Assembly (NCBI RefSeq): GCF_006335015.1
Contig: NZ_VDGT01000013.1
Span: forward strand, 1 to 64,000
Direction: 5' to 3'
Source: Streptomyces sedi
Lineage (GTDB): Bacteria; Actinomycetota; Actinomycetes; Streptomycetales; Streptomycetaceae
Length of the DNA stretch: 64,000 nt
Shown: positions 1 to 8,391 of the stretch, piece by piece
Numbering within the stretch: position 1 is the first letter of the stretch
Layout of the letters: every line of letters begins with the position of its first letter
Notes under the pieces: model-generated
What the model was told of the DNA's origin: nothing
The model's input: the letters and a program-made list of their open reading frames with translations, nothing else
The model's database searches: none
Made by a program: the position numbers and the translations under genes

Positions 1-114
1 GGTGGTCATGGCGGAGAGGAAACGCCCGGTTACATTCCGAACCCGGAAGCTAAGCTCTTCAGCGCCGATGGTACTGCATGGGGGACCGTGTGGGAGAGTA
101 GGACGCCGCCGGAC
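1..114 (+). rRNA. rrf: 5S ribosomal RNA (5' end cut by window)
   Basis: The sequence shows the conserved actinobacterial 5S pattern: the CCGAACCCGGAAGCTAAG block near 40-57, the GCGCCGATGGTACTGC block near 62-77 and the closing GGGAGAGTAGGACGCCGCC stretch. Compared with a usual length of about 117-120 nt, only about the first five bases are missing, so 16S and 23S genes should lie to the left of the window. The 3' end is estimated from the helix I partner. Confidence 0.95.
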
Positions 115-129
115 AATTATTTGAATATG

Positions 130-177
130 AGGGAGGGTTTCGTCGGAATTTCGATTCCGACGAAACCCTCCCTTTTT
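130..177 (+). terminator. rRNA operon intrinsic terminator
   Basis: A perfect 20-bp stem (130-149 with 154-173) closes on a TTCG tetraloop and is followed by a run of five T. It lies 16 nt after the 5S gene, so it should end the rRNA transcript. The stem contains the AGGGAGGG/CCCTCCCT pair at its base. Confidence 0.95.
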
Positions 178-193
178 CCGTTACGGTGGCCCC

Positions 194-1363
194 ATGAGTG
201 GAGAAGCGCGCCTGCTGTGGGACGAGGGGGTCACCGGGTACAACTTCGGTCCCGGCCACCCCATGGATCCGGTTCGGCTGACCCTGACCATGGCGCTCGT
301 CGAGGCGCTGGGACTCGACCGTCGGCTCACCGTACGGGGCGCCCCGCCGGCCGACGACGCCACGTTGGCCCTGGTCCACGACCCCGACTACGTCGCCGCC
401 GTGCGTGCGGCCTCCGAGCGACCCGGGGCCGTCGCGGGCGGGTTCGGCTTCGACAGCGTCGACAACCCGGCCTTCGCCGGGATGCACCAGGCCTCCTCGC
501 TGATCGCCGGCCAGTCCGTGGCCGGCGCCGAGGCGATCTGGGGCGGTGAGGTCGCGCACGCCGTCAACTTCGCGGGTGGCCTGCACCACGCGATGCCCGC
601 GGGCGCCTCCGGCTTCTGTGTCTACAACGACGCCGCGCTCGCCATCGCGCGCCTGCTCGAACTCGGCGCCACCCGCGTCGCCTACCTCGACCTGGACGTG
701 CACCATGGAGACGGGGTGCAGCACGCCTTCTGGTCCGACCCCAGGGTGTTGACCATCTCGCTCCACGAACACCCCCGCACCCTCTTCCCCGGTACCGGGC
801 ATCCCGAGGAGACCGGTGCCGCGGCGGCTGCCGGCGGGGCCGTCAACGTGGCCCTGCCCGCGGGGAGTTCCGACGAGGCGTGGCTGCGGGCCCTGCACGC
901 CGTGGTGCCCGAGCTGCTGGAGGCGTTCGGTCCCCAGGCGCTGGTCTCGCAGCACGGCGCGGACACCCACTTCGAGGACCCGCTGGCCCATCTCACGCTC
1001 AGCCTCGACGCCCAGCGTCTCGGCGCCGAGGCGGCGCACCGCTGGGCGCACGCGTACGCGGAGGGGCGCTGGTTGGCGCTCGGCGGGGGCGGCTACGCGG
1101 TGGTGGACGTGGTCCCCAGGATCTGGAGCCACCTGGTCGGTGTCGCCGCCCACGCGCCCGTCGAGCCAGCGACCGAGGTGCCCGAGGAGTGGAGGCAGCG
1201 GGTCTTCGCCCTGACGCGGGGCGACGGGCCCCGGCGGATGACCGACGGGCGGACGCCGCGCTGGGCGGACTGGGGCTCCGGCTATGATCCGGCGGACCGG
1301 GTGGACCAGGCGATCCTGGCGACCCGAAGGGCGGTCTACCCGCATCACGGCCTGCTCGCCTGA
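194..1363 (+). CDS. AcuC-like class I histone-deacetylase-family protein
   Basis: This 389-aa protein belongs to the arginase/deacetylase fold family, which removes acyl groups from lysine (AcuC deacetylates acetyl-CoA synthetase in Bacillus). The active-site His pair is HH131-132. The zinc ligands are readable as D168 and H170 in DLDVHHGDG and D257 in QHGADTHFED. A GGGGY near residue 302 supplies the usual catalytic Tyr. Length matches AcuC proteins (about 380-390 aa). It starts just 20 nt after the rRNA terminator hairpin and probably relies on a short leader. The true substrate cannot be told from sequence. Confidence 0.85.
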   Translation: MSGEARLLWDEGVTGYNFGPGHPMDPVRLTLTMALVEALGLDRRLTVRGAPPADDATLALVHDPDYVAAVRAASERPGAVAGGFGFDSVDNPAFAGMHQASSLIAGQSVAGAEAIWGGEVAHAVNFAGGLHHAMPAGASGFCVYNDAALAIARLLELGATRVAYLDLDVHHGDGVQHAFWSDPRVLTISLHEHPRTLFPGTGHPEETGAAAAAGGAVNVALPAGSSDEAWLRALHAVVPELLEAFGPQALVSQHGADTHFEDPLAHLTLSLDAQRLGAEAAHRWAHAYAEGRWLALGGGGYAVVDVVPRIWSHLVGVAAHAPVEPATEVPEEWRQRVFALTRGDGPRRMTDGRTPRWADWGSGYDPADRVDQAILATRRAVYPHHGLLA

Positions 1364-1900
1364 GCCGTCGTCGGCCCGTGGTGCGGATGTGGCGGAGGCG
1401 GCGCTACGGTCTCCTGAGACGAACGGCCGTCGCAGCGCACCGATTTCCCTGCGCTCTCTGTAGTGGGGATCTATCGACAAAGCTATCCGGGCTCTCTACG
1501 TCACGCGGCTCCGGCGGCGAGCCGTCCCACGGTCGGGCGCCGTTGCCCGGGCGTGGTCGCTTCACCTCTTCAAGTGAGTGCCAGCTTCGGCGAGTTGACG
1601 TGGGGTCGTTCCTGCCCGGGGCGCGGTCGTCGACGTTTCCATGCTGGTCAGCGAGGGGCGGAGGGCGCGTGGCCGGCTCGCTGTTCCGACGTGGCGGGTG
1701 GGGGTGCGGGGGCGGAACGGGGCGCGGGAGGCGTCTCGTTGCGGGGCTGTCGTCGTGTGAGACGGGGACTACGCTCTGCGTACGCACTATGTGACGAAGG
1801 GTGTTCTCTGTCGTGGTGAGGGGCGGCTCGCTGGAAAAGGCCGGTTGAGGCACCTCTTCCTCACTCGCATCACGCGCCCCTAATCTGGGGAGGAGCGCAC
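1364..1900. other. 537-bp intergenic region without convincing gene
   Basis: Open frames on both strands here lack ribosome sites, recognisable domains and streptomycete third-position bias, so I treat the region as non-coding. It probably carries the promoter of the downstream HTH gene. A good SD-like GGGGAGGA at about 1886-1893 precedes an ATG at 1901, and a hairpin CACCGG/CCGGTG (1915-1920 with 1929-1934) lies in the leader. No other clear structure was seen. Confidence 0.5.
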
Positions 1901-1963
1901 ATGCGAGAGGGAGTCACCGGAGGGGAAGCCGGTGCCCGACATGTGCGGAAGGTCAGGTGTGAC

Positions 1964-2170
1964 ATGGCTGCTGAAAGGCTTCTGAGCGAGGCCAAGTTCC
2001 TGACCGTGGCGGAGGTCGCCGCGGTGATGCGAGTCTCCAAGATGACCGTGTACCGCTTGGTGCACGCCGGTCATCTGCCCGCGATCCGAGTGGGAAGGTC
2101 CTTCCGAGTTCCCGAGCAAGCCGTCCATGAGTACCTCCGCGAGTCCTTTGTCGGCGTCGAAAGCGCCTGA
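1964..2170 (+). CDS. small excisionase/MerR-type helix-turn-helix protein
   Basis: A 68-aa DNA-binding protein whose FLTVAEVAAVMRVSKMTVYRLVHAGHLPAIRVGRSFRV core is a MerR/excisionase-type winged helix, the same small fold as BldC. By position before bS22 it resembles the conserved Streptomyces HTH protein that I recall as SCO3328 (BdtA); that link is from memory. The start at 1964 has GGAAGG at 1947-1952 and gives the usual compact family length. An in-frame ATG at 1901 with a stronger SD would add 21 residues. It lacks any effector domain, so it acts as a bare DNA-binding module, probably as a dimer or oligomer. Confidence 0.8.
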   Translation: MAAERLLSEAKFLTVAEVAAVMRVSKMTVYRLVHAGHLPAIRVGRSFRVPEQAVHEYLRESFVGVESA

Positions 2171-2298
2171 CATCGGGCGGAGCCCGAGCACACCCCTCGA
2201 TTAACCCGTATCACTCGGTGAACGGTAGGCTGAGGCCCATGTAGGTCGTGTGGGCTCGGACGCCCCGCACCGGGTAAGCGAAGTAAGCGAGGGTAGTC

Positions 2299-2397
2299 GT
2301 GGGCTCTGTTATCAAGAAGCGGCGTAAGCGGATGGCGAAGAAGAAGCACCGCAAGTTGCTCAAGCGCACGCGTGTGCAGCGTCGCAACAAGAAGTGA
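2299..2397 (+). CDS. 30S ribosomal protein bS22 (AURKAIP1/COX24 family), 32 aa
   Basis: A 32-residue, extremely basic peptide beginning MGSVIKKRRKRM and ending in RRNKK, read from a GTG start. This is the actinobacterial bS22 protein of the AURKAIP1/COX24 family, which binds the small ribosomal subunit. More than half of its residues are Lys or Arg. It is preceded by GCGAGGGT as a plausible ribosome site. A possible vegetative promoter (TTAACC at 2201, TAGGCT at 2226) precedes it with a rather long 19-nt spacer. Confidence 0.92.
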   Translation: MGSVIKKRRKRMAKKKHRKLLKRTRVQRRNKK

Positions 2398-2462
2398 GCG
2401 AACGCTGCTGACCGGCCCTCTCGCCCTCGTGGCGGGAGGGCCGACGTGCGTAAAGGGGTGCC

Positions 2463-3488
2463 ATGGGCAGGACGGTGCTGGTCACCGGGGCCGGTGACGC
2501 GTGGGGGAGCCGGGTTCTCGCTCTGCTGCGGCGTGATCCCGGTGTGGGGCGGCTGATCGCCGTGGACCGCCGGCTGCCGCCGAAGCGGCTGCCCGACGTC
2601 GAGTTCCTGTACACGGACGTGCGGCGGCCGACGCTGGTCCCGTTGTTGGCGGAGCGGGCGGTGGACACCGTGGTCCACCTCGACGTGCGGGAGGCGCCGC
2701 TCACGCCGGGGGAGGGCCGGTCCACGGTCAAGGAGAACAACGTCCTGGGCACGATGCAGCTGCTCGGCGCCTGCCAGAAGGTGCCCGGGCTGCGGCGCCT
2801 TGTCGTCAGGTCGAGCACCCAGGTCTACGGGAGCGCGGCCAGGGAGCCCGCGGTCTTCGGCGAGGACAGCCCTCCGCGCGCCGCCGCCGGCGACGGCTTC
2901 GCCCGCGACGTGGCGGAGGTCGAGGGATACGTGCGGGGGTTCGCCCGCAGACGCCCCGAGGTGGCGGTGACCGTGCTGCGCTTCGCGCATCTGCTGGGGC
3001 CCGCCTCCGACTCCCGGATGGCCGCCTACTTCCGACTGCCGGTGCTGCCCACCGTCTTCGGCCATGACCCGAGGCTCCAGCTGGTGCACGAGGACGACGC
3101 CCTGGAGGTGGTCGGCGGTGCCGTGGCGGAGCCGGGCCTGGGCGCCGGGGTCTTCAACGTGGCGGGCGACGGGGTGCTGACCCTGACCCAGGCGGCGCGG
3201 CGGCTGGGGCGGCCGACGGTGCCGGTGCTGTCGCCGCTGACTCCGTGGGTGGGGGCGGCGCTGCGTACGGTGGGGGTCTCGGGGCTCTCCGCCGAGCAGT
3301 TCCGGTCGCTGATGGCCGGGCGGGTGGCGCGGACCGCTCTGCTGCGGGAGGCGAGGGGCGGTTCTCTGCCGCACTCCACGGCCGAGACGTTCGCCGACTT
3401 CGTCGCGGCACACGGCGGGGGTCCCCTGGCCCCTGAGCGGCTGTCGCGCATGGTCGGGCGGTTGGAGGAGGTGGTGCGTCGTGGCTGA
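2463..3488 (+). CDS. NAD-dependent epimerase/dehydratase (extended SDR) family protein
   Basis: A 341-aa Rossmann protein starting MGRTVLVTGAGDAWGSRV, whose TGAGxxxG is the NAD(P)-binding motif. Residues typical of extended SDR enzymes follow (DVRRPTLVPLL, VVRSSTQVYG). The YxxxK catalytic motif is not evident, so it may be an atypical member or a binding protein. Its last 8 bp overlap the next gene, an acyltransferase. This arrangement implies translational coupling and a shared role, perhaps in lipid or envelope metabolism, though the substrate is unknown. Confidence 0.8.
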   Translation: MGRTVLVTGAGDAWGSRVLALLRRDPGVGRLIAVDRRLPPKRLPDVEFLYTDVRRPTLVPLLAERAVDTVVHLDVREAPLTPGEGRSTVKENNVLGTMQLLGACQKVPGLRRLVVRSSTQVYGSAAREPAVFGEDSPPRAAAGDGFARDVAEVEGYVRGFARRRPEVAVTVLRFAHLLGPASDSRMAAYFRLPVLPTVFGHDPRLQLVHEDDALEVVGGAVAEPGLGAGVFNVAGDGVLTLTQAARRLGRPTVPVLSPLTPWVGAALRTVGVSGLSAEQFRSLMAGRVARTALLREARGGSLPHSTAETFADFVAAHGGGPLAPERLSRMVGRLEEVVRRG

Positions 3489-4428
3489 CGCGAAGGTGAT
3501 CCCGTTCGACGAGGGGGAACGGCGTTCCCTGCGGGCCGGGAAGGCCGGAGTGGGGGACGGCGGGGACGCCCCTGTCGGGGAGGCCGGGGAGGCCGGGGAG
3601 TCGGCGCTGGAGCGCGGGCTGGAGTTTCTGCGTCGGAGGCTGACCGGGGCGTACGAGGTGGACGACTTCGGCTTCGACCGGGAGTTGACCGACGAGGTGC
3701 TGATGCCGCTGCTGCGGCCGGTCTTCGAGCGCTATTTCCGGGTGGACGTGCGCGGCATCGAGAACGTGCCGGCCGAGGGGGGCGCGCTGATCGTGGCCAA
3801 CCACTCGGGGACGCTGCCGTGGGACGGGCTGATGGCGCAGGTGGCGGTGCGGGAGCGGCATCCGGCGGAGCGGCGGTTGCGGCTGCTCGCGGCCGACCTG
3901 GTTTTCCAGCTGCCGGTGGTCAACGAGCTGGCGCGGAAGGCCGGGCACACGCTGGCGTGCGCGGAGGACGCGCAGGAGCTGCTGGAGCGCGGCGAGTTGG
4001 TGGGGGTGATGCCGGAGGGGTTCAAGGGCATAGGGAAGCCCTTCGCCGAGCGGTACCGCCTTCAGCGCTTCGGGAGGGGCGGTTTCGTCGCCACGGCGCT
4101 GCGGGCGCGGGTGCCGATCGTGCCGTGCTCGATCGTGGGCGCGGAGGAGATCCATCCGATGGTGGGCAACGCCCGTACGGTAGCCCGGTTGTTGGGGCTG
4201 CCGTACTTCCCGCTGACGCCGACGTTCCCGTGGCTGGGGCCGTTGGGGGCGGTGCCGTTGCCTACCAAGTGGACGATCGAGTTCGGTGAGCCGATCGAGA
4301 CGGGCGATCAGCCGCCGGAGGCGGCCGAGGACCCGATGCTGATGTTCCAACTGACGGACCAGGTGCGGGAGACCATCCAGCACACGCTCTACAAGCTGCT
4401 GATGGCGCGCCGCTCCGTCTTCTTCTGA
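3481..4428 (+). CDS. PlsC-type lysophospholipid acyltransferase
   Basis: A 315-aa member of the 1-acyl-glycerol-3-phosphate acyltransferase family, which transfers acyl chains to lysophospholipids or related acceptors at the membrane. The catalytic motif is NHSGTLPWD at 107-115, a variant with six residues between His and Asp instead of the usual four. The glycerol-phosphate-binding motif is PEGFKGIGKPF, and a later VPIVPCSIVGAEE matches block IV. The first 60 residues are a Gly/Glu-rich non-conserved extension. The GTG start overlaps the upstream epimerase by 8 bp, so the two are coupled. Confidence 0.85.
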   Translation: MADAKVIPFDEGERRSLRAGKAGVGDGGDAPVGEAGEAGESALERGLEFLRRRLTGAYEVDDFGFDRELTDEVLMPLLRPVFERYFRVDVRGIENVPAEGGALIVANHSGTLPWDGLMAQVAVRERHPAERRLRLLAADLVFQLPVVNELARKAGHTLACAEDAQELLERGELVGVMPEGFKGIGKPFAERYRLQRFGRGGFVATALRARVPIVPCSIVGAEEIHPMVGNARTVARLLGLPYFPLTPTFPWLGPLGAVPLPTKWTIEFGEPIETGDQPPEAAEDPMLMFQLTDQVRETIQHTLYKLLMARRSVFF

Positions 4429-4478
4429 GGCGTCCCGCGAGTCCCCCCGGGGGGCCTGTGGTGAGGTGCTTCCCGGTG

Positions 4479-5744
4479 TCAGCGGCCTTCCTCTGTGGGG
4501 CTGACGTCGAGGTCGAGCCGGGGGAGCAGGTCTTCCAGAAGCGGCGGGATCGTGATGTCGGTCTCGCTCTCCGTGCGCTCCGGGGAGGCGTCGGGGTCGC
4601 CCGTCGGGCGGTCGGTCTCGGGGGCGACCCCTTCGAGCAGGCCGCCGGTGCCCTCCAGCAGGCCCTCGTTCTCCTCGGACGGCTCGGGGTCCGTGGTCGA
4701 GGGCTCGGAACGTGTCCGGGAGGGTTCGGAGGCGGTCTCGTCGGGCCGCTCACCCGACTCCTCGTCGGTAGTGGTCGCGGTCGGCGGGCGGAGCGAGGCG
4801 TTCTGCCGCTCCTCGGAGTCCTCGTCGGCCGACTCGGGGGGCAGCAGGGAACGCAGCGGGGCGATGTCCTCGCGCATGGCGTCCAGGACGTCGGTGACCT
4901 CCTCGCGGACGTCGCCGAGCTGGGGCGGCAGGGAGCGGCGCACCTCCTCCCAGGTCGTGTTCTGACCCTCGAAGAAGCTGGAGAGGGACTGGATCGAGCC
5001 GATCGAGCCCTGGTTCTCGTAGGCGCGGGTGAGGAGCCGGTGGCCCTCGGAGGCGTCGTCGCGCATGTTGGACAGGGCGCGGCGGATGTCGCCGAGGCGC
5101 TCGTGGTCGAGGGTGGCGCTCGCCTGGCGGGCGAGCAGGTCCCTGGCCTCGTGCAGGCGGGTCGTCGCCTGGTCGAGGTAGAGCTGGCCGCGGTCGGCGT
5201 CGCCGTTGGCGAAGTCGAGCCTGAGGTCCTCCATGCCGCGCTTGAGGCCGTAGAGGGTGTCGCCCGGGAGGGCGTCGTTGGAGGCGGCGGCGACGCCGCC
5301 GAGGGCGCCAGCGGCGACACCGAAGGTCAGCCCGCCGGCGGCCAGGCCCTTGGAGAGCCGGGATCTGGGGCGCAGCCTGCTCAACGGGCTGGCGCTCGGC
5401 CGCCCCTCGTCCGCGCGGCGCGTCTGCGCGGGCACGCGGGGCGGCTCGGCGGCTGCGCTCCCCGCCTCGTCCACCGCCTCGTCCATCGCCGCGAGCAGCG
5501 CGGCGCGTTGGGCGGCGCGGGCGTCGGCTGACAGCTCGGGCCTGGGCAGGGCGGCCAGCCGATCGACCACGGACAGCAGGGCGGACTGGTCGGCCTGCGC
5601 GGCCGTCGTGCCGCGCTCGGCCGTCGCCGCGCGCTCCCCCCGGTGGGGCGCTTCGGGCGCTTGGGTATCGCCGGGCGGTCGGGCCTCGTCGAGCAGCTGG
5701 GCGAAGGCTTGGGCGCGGCGGTTTGCCGACACGGAACCGATCAC
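4479..5744 (-). CDS. rsbN: RsbN-like membrane anti-sigma factor for sigma-BldN
   Basis: A 421-aa single-pass membrane protein. A cytoplasmic N-terminal part (about 1-130) would hold the sigma-binding region, a Gly/Ala-rich membrane helix lies near 133-155, and the outside part begins NDALPGDTLYGLKR, the typical DUF5667 opening. The C-terminal third is Glu/Ser/Thr/Pro-rich and low in complexity. It lies directly downstream of bldN, exactly as rsbN does in Streptomyces. I chose the GTG at 5744 because GAGGAGG sits 8 nt before it; the frame stays open to a GTG at 5753. A BldN-type promoter precedes it, implying negative feedback. Confidence 0.88.
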   Translation of the reverse strand: MIGSVSANRRAQAFAQLLDEARPPGDTQAPEAPHRGERAATAERGTTAAQADQSALLSVVDRLAALPRPELSADARAAQRAALLAAMDEAVDEAGSAAAEPPRVPAQTRRADEGRPSASPLSRLRPRSRLSKGLAAGGLTFGVAAGALGGVAAASNDALPGDTLYGLKRGMEDLRLDFANGDADRGQLYLDQATTRLHEARDLLARQASATLDHERLGDIRRALSNMRDDASEGHRLLTRAYENQGSIGSIQSLSSFFEGQNTTWEEVRRSLPPQLGDVREEVTDVLDAMREDIAPLRSLLPPESADEDSEERQNASLRPPTATTTDEESGERPDETASEPSRTRSEPSTTDPEPSEENEGLLEGTGGLLEGVAPETDRPTGDPDASPERTESETDITIPPLLEDLLPRLDLDVSPTEEGR

Positions 5745-5870
5745 GGACGGCACCTCCTCTCGTCACACGAAGGACTCCCTGACGGGGCCGGAAGTTTCGG
5801 GCTTCCGCCAGGAGCATCCGGAAGAGTGAAACCCCTGGGGGAAAGTGGCCGTAGGGAACCCGCGAACCCG

Positions 5871-5899
5871 ACAACGAGTGGACCGGCACTCGGGTTACG
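5871..5899 (-). promoter_or_regulatory. candidate sigma-BldN promoter of rsbN
   Basis: On the minus strand CGTAAC (5899-5894) and CGTTGT (5876-5871) are separated by 17 nt. They resemble the CGTAAC / CGTTG-type elements known for sigma-BldN targets. They lie about 125 nt before the rsbN start. The anti-sigma gene being transcribed by its own target sigma is the arrangement described in Streptomyces. Confidence 0.65.
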
Positions 5900-6051
5900 G
5901 CTGGCAGATTATGTGACTGAGTGATTGCGTGAGTCTACCCTCCGTCGTGCTTGACGGGTGGGTCCCGAGGGGCGGGAGTCCCGCCGTGCGAGGGGCGCGG
6001 GCGGGGGAACGTGACGGTGGTCGCGCCACGGCCCCGTGCCTCGCGGGTCGC

Positions 6052-6125
6052 CCCGCGGGGTGTGGGTCATCCCGCGGGGTGTGGGTCGCCCCGTGCGGTG
6101 TGGGTCGCCCCGTGAAGTGCGGGCC
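6052..6125. repeat. 19-bp tandem repeat, about 3.9 copies, at the 3' end of bldN
   Basis: Three consecutive 19-bp units begin at 6052, 6071 and 6090, and a fourth degenerate partial copy runs from 6109 to 6125. The consensus is CCCGCGGGGTGTGGGTCGC. The array abuts the bldN stop codon (6125-6127) in the bldN-rsbN spacer. Each unit contains CCCGCGGGG-like self-complementary sequence, so the transcript could fold or terminate there. Confidence 0.85.
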
Positions 6126-6928
6126 TAGCGCGCGTCGTCGGGGAGCAGGCGGGCGAGGGTGCGGACGGCGCGGTACTGGAGGGTCTTGATGGCTCCCTCG
6201 TTCTTCCCCATGACGCGGGCCGTCTCGGCGACCGAGAGGCCCTGGAGGAAGCGCAGGGTCACGCACTCCTGCTGCTGGGGGTTGAGCTTGTGGACCGCGT
6301 CCAGCAGGGCCGAGTTGGCCAGGGACTCCAGGACGGACTCCTCGGGGCTGCGCTCGACCTCGTTGGCGTCGAGCATCTCGCCGGTGGTCACTTCGAGTCG
6401 GAAACGGCTCGACTTGAAGTGGTCGGCGACCAGGTTCCGAGCGATGGTGACCAGCCAGGCGCCGAAGTCCCTGCCCTGCCAGGTGAAGGTGCCGATCCGG
6501 CGCAGGGCGCGCAGAAAGGTCTCGCTGGTGAGGTCCTCCGCCGTGGCCCGGCCGCCGACGCGGTAGTAGATGTACCGGTAGACCGTGTCGGAGTAGTGGT
6601 CGTAGAGGCTGCCGAAGGCCTCGGACTCGCCGTTCTGCGCGCGCTCGACCAGATCCATCATGCGGCGGCTGTCACTGTCGGCCGCGGGACGGCGGGCGGT
6701 GGTGGACGCGCCGGCGGAGCCGGAGCGGGCGCGTCTGCCCACGGTGGCGGTGGTCACGGCGCTTCCGGCCATGGCGAAGGCGAACGGGCCGGCGGGGACG
6801 CCGGCGGGGAGGGGTGTGGCGAGGGCGGGGCCGGCGCACGCGTGGGGGACGAGAGCGCGCAACCGGTCCAGGACCGTCGTGCGCAGCGTGGCCAGGCCCG
6901 AGGCGACAACCCCGACGTGTGGGTACAC
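6125..6928 (-). CDS. bldN: ECF sigma factor BldN (proprotein)
   Basis: A 267-aa extracytoplasmic-function sigma factor. Sigma region 2 begins near MMDLVERAQNGESEAFGSLYDHY (about 90) and includes DLTSETFLRAL. Region 4 covers KLNPQQQECVTLRFLQGLSVAETARVMGKNEGAIKTLQYRA. The first 85-90 residues are a Gly/Ala-rich pro-sequence, matching the roughly 86-residue N-terminal extension that is removed from S. coelicolor BldN. The GTG start at 6928 has GGGAG six nt upstream. BldN directs genes for aerial hyphae, including chaplins, rodlins and bldM, and is held by RsbN, encoded next. Confidence 0.95.
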   Translation of the reverse strand: MYPHVGVVASGLATLRTTVLDRLRALVPHACAGPALATPLPAGVPAGPFAFAMAGSAVTTATVGRRARSGSAGASTTARRPAADSDSRRMMDLVERAQNGESEAFGSLYDHYSDTVYRYIYYRVGGRATAEDLTSETFLRALRRIGTFTWQGRDFGAWLVTIARNLVADHFKSSRFRLEVTTGEMLDANEVERSPEESVLESLANSALLDAVHKLNPQQQECVTLRFLQGLSVAETARVMGKNEGAIKTLQYRAVRTLARLLPDDAR

Positions 6929-7332
6929 GGGACTCCCAGAGGCAGAGCTTCCAAGTCGAGCGGTGCCGGGTCCCGGTGCCGTCCCCTGGCGGGAGACGGG
7001 TGGGGACCGGAACGCGTCTGAGGAGAATAACGCTTCGTGTAGGTGGTGCTACGCCCAGTTGCGGAAATCGTCGATTCAGTTTGAAGAGTTATGCGTTGTG
7101 CGCATCGCGCCACGGAAACGCCAGGCTGAGAGCGACCACTTGGGCACGCTTTTTGACGCTCTGCTGACCGATTTTGATCGGGGCGTCCGCGTTCACGCTG
7201 TGACACCTGGGGAGAGCGGGGTATATGTCCACCCAACGAACCGACCGGTCGTTGGTCACTTCACCGCACCCGTTTACGACACCGGTGGCGCGTTCCCGCT
7301 GTTCAGGGGCGATCAGCGGGGGACAGCGGTGA
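6929..7332. other. 404-bp bldN upstream region
   Basis: This is a relatively A/T-rich spacer between bldN and the HAD gene, both on the minus strand. No gene is supported. It should contain the bldN promoter; a BldD-like box lies at 7192-7206, about 264 bp before the bldN start. This suggests a long untranslated leader or distal control. Confidence 0.6.
7192..7206 (-). promoter_or_regulatory. candidate BldD box upstream of bldN
   Basis: On the minus strand GTGTCACAGCGTGAA matches the BldD consensus nTnACnC(A/T)GnGTnAn at all but one of its fixed positions (T instead of A at position 4). It has the expected TCAC-GCT-GTGA symmetry. bldN is an established BldD-repressed gene in S. coelicolor, so location and sequence agree. 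Confidence 0.5.
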
Positions 7333-8307
7333 TCACCGGCGGCGTCGGTGGACCGCCAGCGCGGCGGCGGCCCCGCCCACCAGGGCGCCGGCGCCGGCGG
7401 CGGCGGGAACGCCGATCTTCACGGCCTTGCGCCCCGTGCGGTAGTCGCGCAGCCGCCAGCCCATCTCCCGGGCGTGCGCCCGCAGTTGGCTGTCCGGGTT
7501 GACCGCGTAGGGGTGGCCGACCAGGGAGAGCAGCGGTATGTCGTTGGCCGAGTCGCTGTAGGCGGCGCAACGGGAGAGGTCGAGGTCCTCGGCCTCGGCC
7601 AACGCCCGCACGGCCAGGGCCTTGGCCGGGCCGTGCAGCGGCTCGCCGACCAGGCGGCCGGTGTAGACCCCGCCGACCGACTCGGCGACCGTGCCCAGCG
7701 CCCCGGTCAGTCCGAGCCGGCGCGCGACGATGGTGGCGGTCTCGATCGGCGCGGCCGTCACCAGCCAGACCCGCTGCCCCGCGTCGAGGTGGGCCTGGGC
7801 CAGGGCCCGGGTGCCCGGCCAGATGCGGTGGGCCATGTACTCGTCGTAGATCTCCTCGCCGATGGTCGTCAGCTCGGAGACCCGGTGGCCCCGGACGATG
7901 GAGAGGGCGCTGTCGCGTGCGTCGGCCATGTGCCCCGCGTGCTCGGCGCCGGCCAGCCGGAAGTAGCTCTGCTGCCAGGCGAAGCGCAGCAGCTCCCGCT
8001 TGGTGACGAACTTCCGCTTGTAGAGGCCGCGCCCGAGGTGGAAGATCGCGGCGCCCTGCATCACCGTGTTGTCCAGGTCGAAGAACGCGGCGGCCTTCGG
8101 GTCGCCCGGGGTCGGGAACTCCGGCGCTTCCTCGCCCTCGTGCGCCGGGGCGCGCGCGGCCTGGCGCGCGGCCTCGGCCGCCGCCTCCCCCGCCACCACA
8201 CTGCGCTCCGTAGCCGCGCGGCGACGCGCGGCGAACCAGCCGCGCGGGCGGTCGGCCCACGAGGCGGACAGCTCGGTGAGGGGTCGCCTGGCCATGCCCC
8301 CGAGCAT
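7333..8307 (-). CDS. HAD-IB family hydrolase (SerB-like phosphatase fold)
   Basis: A 324-aa haloacid-dehalogenase-superfamily protein, subfamily IB. Motif I is FFDLDNTVMQGAAIF near residue 75, motif II lies in VWLVTAAP, and motif III is AAYSDSANDIPLL, with the acidic pair binding magnesium. The N-terminal 70 residues are a basic Arg/Ala-rich extension and the C-terminal 30 residues are a hydrophobic Gly/Ala helix followed by an RRRR tail, suggesting membrane attachment. The substrate is a phosphomonoester of unknown identity. It lies upstream of bldN in the same orientation. The exact start (8307 or 8295) is not decided by a clear ribosome site. Confidence 0.85.
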   Translation of the reverse strand: MLGGMARRPLTELSASWADRPRGWFAARRRAATERSVVAGEAAAEAARQAARAPAHEGEEAPEFPTPGDPKAAAFFDLDNTVMQGAAIFHLGRGLYKRKFVTKRELLRFAWQQSYFRLAGAEHAGHMADARDSALSIVRGHRVSELTTIGEEIYDEYMAHRIWPGTRALAQAHLDAGQRVWLVTAAPIETATIVARRLGLTGALGTVAESVGGVYTGRLVGEPLHGPAKALAVRALAEAEDLDLSRCAAYSDSANDIPLLSLVGHPYAVNPDSQLRAHAREMGWRLRDYRTGRKAVKIGVPAAAGAGALVGGAAAALAVHRRRR

Positions 8308-8391
8308 AGCGATGCGCCGTGGGCCACCGGATGGCGCCGGTATGGCGACGAGGGGGAGTCAGGGTGGCCGGGCGACGGCAGAATGGGCGCC

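Noticed and set aside
59..1480. 473-codon minus-strand frame opposite the AcuC-like gene
   Set aside because: It runs through the rRNA terminator and part of the 5S gene and is antisense to a clear deacetylase.
1404..1853. 149-aa minus-strand frame in the spacer after the deacetylase gene
   Set aside because: Pro/Arg/Ser-rich composition, no ribosome site and no recognisable family.
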